A stretch of 64,000 bases of DNA from Hymenobacter pini (GTDB lineage Bacteria > Bacteroidota > Bacteroidia > Cytophagales > Hymenobacteraceae), in NCBI RefSeq assembly GCF_020421205.1, contig NZ_JAIZZH010000001.1, positions 1,223,691 through 1,287,690 of the forward strand. Direction: 5' to 3'. Shown here one piece after another: positions 25,502 to 32,404 of this stretch; positions within the stretch are counted from its first letter, which is position 1; each line of letters begins with the position of its first letter. The notes beneath the pieces are model-generated. The model worked only from the letters and a program-made list of their open reading frames with translations. It searched no databases and had not been told where the DNA came from. The position numbers and the translations under genes are program-made.

Positions 25502-26656
25502 TTAACGGGCAGAAGGAGGCAGCAGCACCGGTTTGATGCAGTTGTCGAGTTTATCGGAGAACAACCGGTATCCATCGGCTATTTCTTCCAGCGGAATGCG
25601 GTGGGTAATCAGGGCCTTGGGGTTGATTACGCCATTCTGCACGTGCTCAATCATGCGGGGCAGCAGTCGCTTTACCGAGGCTTGGTTGGCCCGGATGGTC
25701 AGGCCTTTGTTGAGCACGTTGCCGATGGGCACCAGGTTATCGGTAGGACCGTACACACCCACAATGCTCACGATGCCGCCTTTCTTCACTGAGTTGATAG
25801 CCCAGTGCAAGGCTGTAGCCGAGCCGGCCTGCAGCAGCGTTTTGCGGCCCGTAATGGTTTGCATAGCGTTGCCGGCCGCTTCGGCCCCCACGGCGTCAAT
25901 CACGCAGTCGGCGCCCATCCAATCGGTCTGCTTTTTCAGAAACAGTACCGGGTCGTCCATGTCGGTTTTGAAGTTGTAGGCCTCGCAGGGCGCGTAGTTG
26001 CGCACAAACTCCAGACGGTAGTCAATGTGGTCGAGCACAATGACGCGGCCGGCTCCAAACAGCCAGGCGCAGCGTGCGGCCATGATGCCTACCGGTCCAG
26101 CCCCGAATACCACTACCGTGTCGCCGGGCTGGATACCGGCCATTTCGGCTGCCTGGTAGCCCGTGGGCACCACGTCGGTGAGCAGTACCGCGTCGTCGGG
26201 GTCCATACCGGGCGGAATAACGGTGGGGCTCACGTTGGCGTAGGGGACCCGGGCGTATTCGGCCTGTCCGCCGTGGAAGCCGCCGGCCGTGTGCGAGTAG
26301 CCAAAAATGCCCCCCACGGCCGTAGCCATCGGGTTGGATTCGTGGCAGTTGCCAAACAGGCCCTGCTTGCAGAAGTGGCACTTGCCGCAGGCAATATTGA
26401 AGGGCACCAGCACCATGTCGCCCACTTTCAGCTTGGAGACCTCCGAGCCGATTTCTACCACTTCCCCAATGAACTCGTGCCCAAAGGTGGTGCCCACCCG
26501 GGTGTCGGGCACGTTGCCGTTGTAGAGGTGCAAATCGGAACCGCAGATACAGGAGCGGGTTACCCGGACAATGGCATCCTCCGGATGCTTGATTTCGGGC
26601 ATGGGTTTCTGGGTGGCGCGGACCCGTTTTGGGCCCCGGTAGTCCATTGCAAGCAT
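25502..26656 (-). CDS. Zinc-dependent alcohol/formaldehyde dehydrogenase-like enzyme
   Basis: A 384-residue medium-chain dehydrogenase. Catalytic zinc ligands appear in CICGSDLH and GHEFIGEV, the structural zinc lobe in CGKCHFCKQGLFGNC, and the nucleotide site in VVVFGAGPVGIMAA followed by VIVLDHIDYRLEF, where the Asp favours NAD(H). The overall pattern resembles glutathione-independent formaldehyde dehydrogenases and related alcohol dehydrogenases. The natural substrate is not fixed. It forms a likely two-gene unit with the membrane-anchored protein downstream. A second ATG nine bases later (26647) is an alternative start. Confidence 0.88.
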   Translation of the reverse strand: MLAMDYRGPKRVRATQKPMPEIKHPEDAIVRVTRSCICGSDLHLYNGNVPDTRVGTTFGHEFIGEVVEIGSEVSKLKVGDMVLVPFNIACGKCHFCKQGLFGNCHESNPMATAVGGIFGYSHTAGGFHGGQAEYARVPYANVSPTVIPPGMDPDDAVLLTDVVPTGYQAAEMAGIQPGDTVVVFGAGPVGIMAARCAWLFGAGRVIVLDHIDYRLEFVRNYAPCEAYNFKTDMDDPVLFLKKQTDWMGADCVIDAVGAEAAGNAMQTITGRKTLLQAGSATALHWAINSVKKGGIVSIVGVYGPTDNLVPIGNVLNKGLTIRANQASVKRLLPRMIEHVQNGVINPKALITHRIPLEEIADGYRLFSDKLDNCIKPVLLPPSAR

Positions 26657-26999
26657 AGCTCAGTAGGGTTAGATGAGAAGTTCAGATCAGCCGCACCGCG
26701 CTTGATGCTTCGAGGAGTAAACCGTTAAAGCAGCAGGGTGTGTAGCTGTATTACTTCTGCCAAACCTCAGGGTTGCGAATGAGCCGGTGTTACCGTGTAA
26801 ATCCGTATTTGTCCTAGTTGAGTTGCGGTAAACACGTATTGCGAATGGTTGAGTATTTGAAAAAGACAAATTTATGTATTGTTGCGGAATGTGCTCCACG
26901 CGTATTTTGGCAGAGCAGCAAAACAGCACAACCCGGGAAATCAGCCGCTATAAAGCAGCTGACTTTCCGGGTTGTGCTGGTAGTACTAGGGTGTAGATT
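26657..26999. other. Intergenic region without a convincing gene
   Basis: This 343-base gap holds the leader of the alcohol dehydrogenase gene and the terminator of fahA. It is AT-richer than its surroundings. A reverse-strand frame at 26687-26929 has no start context or plausible protein composition. I see no RNA gene. Confidence 0.5.
26924..26979 (-). terminator. Terminator hairpin after fahA
   Basis: Arms CAGCACAACCCGGGAAATCA and the near-complement at 26957-26979 form a stem of about 22 base pairs with a few mismatches, just past the fahA stop codon. Confidence 0.7.
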
Positions 27000-28283
27000 T
27001 TATAGCGCGGAAGCAGGTAACACTTGACCGGTTACTTCGCCAAATCCAATGCGCAGGCCGTCTTTCTCACAATAGCCGCGCATGGTTACCCGGTCGCCAT
27101 CCTGCAGGAACTTGCGCTCCGAGCCATCGGCCAGCGGCACGGGGCGGGTGCCACGCCAAGCCAGCTCCAGCATGGAGCCCAGCGAATCGGGCGTGGGGCC
27201 TGAGATGGTGCCCGAGGCATACAGGTCGCCCACTTCCAGGTTGCAGCCGTTGGAGGCGTGGTGGGTGAGTTGCTGGGCCATGCTCCAGTACATGAGCCCG
27301 AAGTTGGAGCGGGAAATGGTGGTTTCGGGGCCGCCGTCGGGCTGCAGCGCCACTTCCAGCTGCACATCGAAGTTGTGCTGGCCGGGCTGGCGCAGGTACA
27401 GCAGGGGCTCGGGCTCCTGCACGGGGCCGGCCACCCGGAAGGGCTCCAGCGCATCCAGCGTCACCACCCACGGCGACACGCTGCTGCCGAAGCTCTTGCC
27501 CAGAAACGGGCCCAGCGGCACGTATTCCCAGCTCTGGATGTCGCGCGCGCTCCAGTCGTTGAACAGCACCAGCCCGAAGATGTGCTCCTCGGCATACTGA
27601 ATCGGCACGGTTTCGCCCAGGTGCGTGCCTTTGCCCACAATGAAGCCCACTTCCAGTTCAAAATCCAATTGCTGTGAAGGGCCAAAGGTAGGAGCGGCGG
27701 CATCGGGGGCCTTGCGCTGCCCGTTGGGCCGGCGCACGTCGGTGCCGCTTACCACAATGCTGCTGGCCCGGCCGTGGTAGCCAATGGGAATGTGGCGCCA
27801 GTTGGGCAGCAGGGCGTTGGCCGGGTCGCGGAACATCATGCCCACGTTGGTGGCGTGCTCAATGCTGCTGTAAAAATCGGTGTAGTTCTGGGGCTTCACG
27901 GGGCGCAGCATCCGCACCTCCGGCTGGCGCAGCAGGCACTCGTGCATCACCTCATCCGAGCGCAAAGAGCCGTTGTCGTGGCGCAGCAGTTCCGATACGC
28001 GCTGGCGCACGGCCCGCCACGCCGGCCGACCCAGGGCAATAAACTGGTTGAGGGAGCGGCGCCGGAATACCTTGGGCAGCGCCTTGCCCAGGTCCAGGTC
28101 ATCAAAGAAGCCAAACTGGGCTACGGCGTACAAATCCAGCACGTACTCGCCAATGGCTACGCCCAGCCGTGGGCCCCGCTCCTCCGTCTCGAACACGCCA
28201 AACGGCAGGTTCTGAATGGGAAAGTCGCTGCCGGGGGCAATATCAATCCAGGAATGCAGGACGGGGTCGTTGGGGTTAGCCAT
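27000..28283 (-). CDS. fahA: Fumarylacetoacetase
   Basis: A 427-residue enzyme that splits 4-fumarylacetoacetate to fumarate and acetoacetate, the last step of tyrosine (homogentisate) breakdown. Signatures: HIPIGYHGRASSIVVSG, the metal-site FELEVGFIVGKG, LFNDWSARDIQSWEYVPLGPFLGKSF and YWSMAQQLTHHASNGCNLEVGDL. Full length for the family. A TACCTTTG box precedes the start by about 30 bases and a long hairpin follows. The other homogentisate-pathway genes are not in this window. Confidence 0.95.
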   Translation of the reverse strand: MANPNDPVLHSWIDIAPGSDFPIQNLPFGVFETEERGPRLGVAIGEYVLDLYAVAQFGFFDDLDLGKALPKVFRRRSLNQFIALGRPAWRAVRQRVSELLRHDNGSLRSDEVMHECLLRQPEVRMLRPVKPQNYTDFYSSIEHATNVGMMFRDPANALLPNWRHIPIGYHGRASSIVVSGTDVRRPNGQRKAPDAAAPTFGPSQQLDFELEVGFIVGKGTHLGETVPIQYAEEHIFGLVLFNDWSARDIQSWEYVPLGPFLGKSFGSSVSPWVVTLDALEPFRVAGPVQEPEPLLYLRQPGQHNFDVQLEVALQPDGGPETTISRSNFGLMYWSMAQQLTHHASNGCNLEVGDLYASGTISGPTPDSLGSMLELAWRGTRPVPLADGSERKFLQDGDRVTMRGYCEKDGLRIGFGEVTGQVLPASAL

Positions 28284-28312
28284 TCGGGGTGGAAAGTTGA
28301 TGGTAGGAGCGG

Positions 28313-28320
28313 CAAAGGTA
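28313..28320 (-). promoter_or_regulatory. Promoter -7 box for fahA
   Basis: Reverse-strand TACCTTTG, 29 bases before the fahA start codon, giving a predicted leader of about 25 bases. Confidence 0.55.
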
Positions 28321-28490
28321 GCGGGCCGGGCGGAATGGGGCGGGTGAGTGTAACTGATGGACTAATAGAAGGTGCTATCTTTATATGGCCGGCTGGCATC
28401 CACACCTTGGTTCTCGAATTCGAACAGTGTTTGACGGATTGTCGTTGAAGTAGTTAGAGTGTCATAATAGATTCAGCTGCCTTTTTACTC

Positions 28491-28655
28491 ATGGAAAAAC
28501 TGACTCGATACAACAACTTTATTTCCTTAAAAGCGCAGGATAAGCCTAGCAATTCTGCTGAGCCTAATAAGAAAATGACCCAATTTGAGGAGCTGCTGGC
28601 TTCGTTAGCAACTAGTGTCTCGATGAAAAATAAGCGTGTAGTAAGTGGAAAATAG
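28491..28655 (+). CDS. Small protein upstream of nucleotidyltransferase, possible antitoxin
   Basis: A 54-residue protein (starts MEKLTRYNNFISLKAQDK, contains KMTQFEELLASLATSVSM, ends VVSGK) that I do not recognise. It is charged with a short predicted helix near residues 29-45. Its last 11 bases overlap the start of the nucleotidyltransferase gene, which implies translational coupling. Both genes are much AT-richer than neighbours. Size, overlap and partner suggest a toxin-antitoxin-like pair, with this as the antitoxin candidate; that is inference only. Confidence 0.5.
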   Translation: MEKLTRYNNFISLKAQDKPSNSAEPNKKMTQFEELLASLATSVSMKNKRVVSGK

Positions 28656-29151
28656 TCTTCTGAATACTATTTCAAAAGTCTGCTCGGCACTGCAGAAATA
28701 TTCTGTGGAATATATGATTGTTGGTGGTACTGCTGTTGCCCTGCATGGATACTTCAGATACTCTACCCTTTCATCTGGAGCAGTTGCTGAAAAGCCAGAT
28801 TTAGATTTCTGGTATAATCCATCATACACGAACTATTTCAATTTACTAAATGCTTTAGAAGCTCTTGGTCAAGATGTTTCGATCTTTAGAGGTGAGCAAC
28901 AACCTAATCCTAAAAAGTCGTTCTTCAAATACGAGTTCGAGGATTTTACACTCGACTTATTGCCTGAACTGAAATCTTCAGTGCGATTTGCCGCCGCCTT
29001 TGTAAATAGAGAAATAGTTAACTTGGGTGATATTGAAGTTGCTTTTATCGGCTACAACGATTTGCTGACTGATAAAGAAACCAGTGCCCGCCCCAAAGAC
29101 TTAATGGATATTGAAGAGTTGAAAAACAAGCGGGAGAAGGGAGCCGAGTAA
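28645..29151 (+). CDS. Minimal nucleotidyltransferase-fold protein
   Basis: A 168-residue protein starting at GTG. It shows the nucleotidyltransferase signature: YMIVGGTAVALHG (GG-S/T type motif, residues about 23-35), then KPDLDFW (D-x-D) and a third acidic strand FTLDLLPEL. The C-terminal RPKDLMDIEELKNKR resembles the end of AbiEii/MNT-type proteins. Such folds serve as toxins that modify tRNA or as partners of HEPN toxins. The gene is low in G+C and overlaps the 54-residue gene upstream, so both were probably acquired together. Exact activity unknown. Confidence 0.7.
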   Translation: MENSLLNTISKVCSALQKYSVEYMIVGGTAVALHGYFRYSTLSSGAVAEKPDLDFWYNPSYTNYFNLLNALEALGQDVSIFRGEQQPNPKKSFFKYEFEDFTLDLLPELKSSVRFAAAFVNREIVNLGDIEVAFIGYNDLLTDKETSARPKDLMDIEELKNKREKGAE

Positions 29152-29180
29152 TACTAGAATCTGCCTCGCCCAAAACCCAC

Positions 29181-29223
29181 AGCGCCCCGCCCCATCCGGA
29201 AAAACCGGCAGGAGCGGGGCGCT
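29181..29223. terminator. Bidirectional terminator hairpin
   Basis: GC-rich arms AGCGCCCCGC and GCGGGGCGCT enclose an inner TCCGG/CCGG stem with an A-rich loop, between the convergent nucleotidyltransferase and NifU-like genes. Confidence 0.6.
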
Positions 29224-29245
29224 GCTATTGGGAAACAACTGAAAC

Positions 29246-29581
29246 CTAGAACTCCGGCGTAGGCACTGGGGCAGGTGATACAGGGTGGCCGGTTTGACCA
29301 GCGGGCTGGGCCGACATGGGCGTGAGGTTGATGGCCTCCACCGCCCGGATTTCGGGTACGGCTTTCTTCACCGATTCCTCCACGCCGGCCTTCAGCGTCA
29401 TCGGCGACATAGGGCAGGTGCCGCAGGCTCCCAGCAGCTCCAGGCGCAGCACCATGTCGTCGGTGATGTCCAGCACGCGCACGTTGCCCCCGTCGGCGGC
29501 CAGGTAGGGCCGGATGGTATCCAGGGCCTGTTCGATGCGGGGCAGAAGCGGATGGGTTTCCACGGCGGGTGATACGGTCAT
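29246..29581 (-). CDS. NifU C-terminal domain iron-sulfur scaffold protein
   Basis: A 111-residue protein that is essentially one NifU C-terminal (Nfu) domain: IRPYLAADGGNVRVLDI, then LELLGACGTCPMS with the CxxC that holds a bridging 4Fe-4S cluster in a dimer. The Pro-rich tail is not conserved. Nfu proteins pass clusters to target enzymes. Its neighbour is the Mrp/ApbC cluster carrier at 29761-30864, which fits a joint role in iron-sulfur delivery, although each seems to have its own promoter. Confidence 0.9.
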   Translation of the reverse strand: MTVSPAVETHPLLPRIEQALDTIRPYLAADGGNVRVLDITDDMVLRLELLGACGTCPMSPMTLKAGVEESVKKAVPEIRAVEAINLTPMSAQPAGQTGHPVSPAPVPTPEF

Positions 29582-29651
29582 GAATCGTTGAGTTACGCGA
29601 GAAAAGGACGCTGCCGCTACGCATCAAGCGTTGGCAGCGGCGGTAGTCTTA

Positions 29652-29659
29652 CAAAGGTA
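29652..29659 (-). promoter_or_regulatory. Promoter -7 box for NifU-like gene
   Basis: Reverse-strand TACCTTTG lies 70 bases before the start codon, in the gap between the NifU-like and Mrp genes. Confidence 0.5.
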
Positions 29660-29760
29660 GGACATTCGTCCGAGGCAAGTAATAAACCGGCCAAGGTGGG
29701 GAGAAGTTCAGGTAGGAATACTTGGGAATGGCTGTCAGCTATGTTTTACTGCTCCACCAA

Positions 29761-30864
29761 TTACGACTTCATCTCCACGATGTTGGTTTTTGGGGCCATG
29801 GCGTTGCGGATGCTCACCTGCCGGGCGAGGTCCTCGGCCAACTGCTCAAATACGGCCGCGGCCGGGGTGTTTTCCTCCAGAATAGCAGGCGTGCCCTGGT
29901 CGCCGTTTTCGCGGATGCTCTGCACCAGCGGAATCTGGCCCAACAGCGGTACCTCATGCTTGGCGGCTAGGCCCACGCCGCCGCCTTCGCCAAAGATGAA
30001 GTACTTGTTGTCGGGCAGCTCGGCAGGTGTGAACCACGCCATGTTCTCCACAATACCCAGCACCGGCACGTTGATCTGGGGCAGGCGGAACATCTGCAAA
30101 CCCTTCTCGGCGTCGGCCAGGGCTACTTTCTGGGGCGTGGTTACGATGAGGGAGCCGGTAACGGGCACCGTCTGCACCATCGTGAGGTGAATGTCGGAAG
30201 TTCCGGGGGGCATGTCCAGGAGCAGGTAGTCCAGCTCGCCCCAATCTACCTCCGTGATAAACTGCTTAAGGGCCGAGGAGGCCATGGGCCCGCGCCACAC
30301 AATGGCCGATTCGGCCGGGGCCAGGAAGCCAATGCTCATCAGCTTTACGCCGTGGGCAATAACCGGCTGGATGAGGTTTTTGCCATCGGGGCCCTGGAAT
30401 ACGTGGGGCCGGGCATCCATCACGCCAAACATCAGCGGCATACTGGGGCCGGAAATATCGGCGTCCACCAAGCCCACCTTCGCGCCCGACTTGGCCAAGG
30501 CAATGGCCAGGTTGGCCGTTACGGTGCTTTTGCCCACGCCGCCCTTGCCCGAGGCAATGGCAATAATGTTTTTCACGCCGGGCAGCAGGTCTCGATTCTG
30601 GCGCATGGTAGTCACGCGCGAGGTCATTACAATCACCACTTCAGCGCCCGGGTCCACCATCGTGTGGATGGCCCGCTCGCAGGCATCGTGAATGAGTTGC
30701 TTGAGGGGGCAGGCGGGCGTGGTGAGCACCACCGTGAACGAGACGCGGCGGCCGTCAATCTGCACATCCTCAATCATGTTGAGCGTTACGAGGTCTTTGC
30801 CCAGGTCGGGCTCCTCCACGTAGCTCAGGGCCTTGAGGACGGCTTCTTTGGTAATGGGTTCCAT
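29761..30864 (-). CDS. Mrp/NBP35-family iron-sulfur carrier ATPase
   Basis: A 367-residue P-loop ATPase starting at the ATG at 30864 (MEPITKEAVLKAL); the longer upstream frame runs through the promoter. An N-terminal MIP18-like (DUF59) domain of about 90 residues precedes the deviant Walker A ASGKGGVGKSTV, the Walker B-like DLPLLMFG region VDADISGPSM, and LLDMPPGTSDIHLT. Homologues carry and transfer 4Fe-4S clusters. The bacterial CxxC near the C terminus is not obvious here. A TATCTTTG promoter box precedes the gene. Confidence 0.88.
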   Translation of the reverse strand: MEPITKEAVLKALSYVEEPDLGKDLVTLNMIEDVQIDGRRVSFTVVLTTPACPLKQLIHDACERAIHTMVDPGAEVVIVMTSRVTTMRQNRDLLPGVKNIIAIASGKGGVGKSTVTANLAIALAKSGAKVGLVDADISGPSMPLMFGVMDARPHVFQGPDGKNLIQPVIAHGVKLMSIGFLAPAESAIVWRGPMASSALKQFITEVDWGELDYLLLDMPPGTSDIHLTMVQTVPVTGSLIVTTPQKVALADAEKGLQMFRLPQINVPVLGIVENMAWFTPAELPDNKYFIFGEGGGVGLAAKHEVPLLGQIPLVQSIRENGDQGTPAILEENTPAAAVFEQLAEDLARQVSIRNAMAPKTNIVEMKS

Positions 30865-30897
30865 TATAGTCAGCGGGGAAAGTTCGGATGTAAAGCG

Positions 30898-30905
30898 CAA
30901 AGATA
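30898..30905 (-). promoter_or_regulatory. Promoter -7 box for Mrp gene
   Basis: Reverse-strand TATCTTTG, 33 bases before the start codon at 30864, matching TAnnTTTG. Confidence 0.5.
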
Positions 30906-31004
30906 ACCCGGAAACCGGGCCGGTGGTTGCCGCAAATAAATGGCCCGCTACGGGCGAGCTGCCTATCTTGGAGACCAACTCGCTAGCCTATCACACCATT
31001 CTTC

Positions 31005-32258
31005 ATGTTCGATTCCTTTCTGCGCCGCCGGTTGGGCCGCCTGACCGTCGCTGTGGCGCTGGCGGCCTGCAGCCTGCCGGCCCGCGCCCAGGCTCCCGCC
31101 GATACCACTTTTCAGCGCCTGATGCGCACTAATCAATTTGCGCTCAGCCAGACCGGCACCCAGTTCAGCGGGCCTGGATGGGAAAAATTGCAGCAGGATA
31201 TCCGGCAAAGTACCATCGTGCTGCTGGGTGAGGACCACGGCATGGCCCAGATTCCGCCGTTTGCGCAGGCCGTGGCCGAGGTATTGCGGCCGAAAGTGTA
31301 CGTGGCGGAAATTGACCGGTACCAAACCCAGGACCTCGCCCGGCTGGCGGCCCAGCCCGGTCTACCTTCGGCCTTTTTGCGGCAGTATCCCATGAGCCTG
31401 TCGTTTTACAGCTGGGCTGAAGAGTTTGAGCTGGCCCGCTCACTTCGGGCCCGGAACACGGCCATTGTGGGCATTGACCAGCTGGGCTTCGCATCAGTGG
31501 GGCGGACGCTGGCACTGATGGCCGAGCAGGCCAAGGGCAAAACGGCCCGCGCCTACCTGCGCCAGCAGGCCGCCGCCCTGCAAGCCCGCGACCGGGCCGC
31601 GCTGGTAGCCGGCAACTACGGCGGCGTCAGCATCAACGGGCTACGGCCTTCTATGCTGGACAGCCTCCGCCGCCTCACCCGCACCGAGCCCTTGCCGGTG
31701 CGCCAGATGCTCCAGGATATGGAAGCCAGTGAGGCCATTTTTCGCGTAAACGCGGCCGGCAAGCCCGGCGGCCACCAGGCGCGCATCAATCTGATGAAGC
31801 GTAACCTGCTGCAGGAGTTGCAGCCGTACCAGCCTACCACGCAGCCGCTGCCGCCCATGCTGTTCAAGTTCGGGGCCTACCACGTGGGGCGGGGCCGCAG
31901 CATCTGGGGCGACATCTACGACGTGGGCAACCTGATGGTAAACCTGGCTGACGCCCACGACCAGAAAACCCTGCACATTTTCGTGGTGGGCAAACAAGGC
32001 TTCCAAACGGCAGGCCAGAACCCCGATGACTTCAGCAAAAATGCCATGAAGTACTCCAATGCCGAAGCACCCATGCTGCAGCCGTTCATGGCCGCCACGC
32101 CTGCCGGGCCGAGTTGGCAGGTGTTCGATGTGCGCCCGTTGCGCCAAGCCATGGTACGCAAAGGGATGCCTGTAACGTCGCAGGAGTTGCAGGCTACCAT
32201 TCTGGGGTTCGATTACGTGGTCATCATTCCTGAAACCACCGCCAGCCGGAACTTCTAG
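31005..32258 (+). CDS. Secreted EreA/ChaN-like protein of unknown function
   Basis: A 417-residue protein with a signal peptide (RRLGRLTVAVALAACSLPARAQ). The mature part has the hallmarks of the erythromycin-esterase/ChaN/TIKI-like superfamily: IVLLGEDHGMAQ (Glu and His of the active site region, about residue 71), VYVAEID, VGIDQLGF and a late KFGAYHVGRG. Members act as hydrolases or bind heme; catalytic use here cannot be assigned. It is divergent from the Mrp gene and ends at the base before a large palindrome. Confidence 0.7.
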   Translation: MFDSFLRRRLGRLTVAVALAACSLPARAQAPADTTFQRLMRTNQFALSQTGTQFSGPGWEKLQQDIRQSTIVLLGEDHGMAQIPPFAQAVAEVLRPKVYVAEIDRYQTQDLARLAAQPGLPSAFLRQYPMSLSFYSWAEEFELARSLRARNTAIVGIDQLGFASVGRTLALMAEQAKGKTARAYLRQQAAALQARDRAALVAGNYGGVSINGLRPSMLDSLRRLTRTEPLPVRQMLQDMEASEAIFRVNAAGKPGGHQARINLMKRNLLQELQPYQPTTQPLPPMLFKFGAYHVGRGRSIWGDIYDVGNLMVNLADAHDQKTLHIFVVGKQGFQTAGQNPDDFSKNAMKYSNAEAPMLQPFMAATPAGPSWQVFDVRPLRQAMVRKGMPVTSQELQATILGFDYVVIIPETTASRNF

Positions 32259-32360
32259 AGTAGCGCGCAGCTCTACTTCGCGCACGAGCCGTAGGGGAGT
32301 TCCGACGCGTGTAGTTCTTATACTCCGTTGCTCGTGCGCGAAGCGGAACTGCGCGCTACT
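32259..32360. repeat. Palindromic repeat, TTCGCGCACGAGC family, copy 1
   Basis: Arms of 31 bases (32259-32289 and 32330-32360) pair with three transitions. The core TTCGCGCACGAGC and outer GTAGCGCGCAG recur at 35731-35824. It lies right after the stop codon of the EreA-like gene and 30 bases before the dnaG promoter. Confidence 0.85.
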
Positions 32361-32389
32361 GCTGTGCGCTAGTAGCGCGGGTTCCTGCC

Positions 32390-32397
32390 TACCTTTG
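32390..32397 (+). promoter_or_regulatory. Promoter -7 box for dnaG, near-leaderless
   Basis: TACCTTTG, seven bases before the dnaG ATG at 32405. The predicted leader is about four bases long. Confidence 0.6.
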
Positions 32398-32404
32398 TGG
32401 TCCT

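Noticed and set aside
26687..27027. Short frames on both strands between alcohol dehydrogenase and fahA
   Set aside because: One overlaps the terminator and both lack plausible start context or composition.
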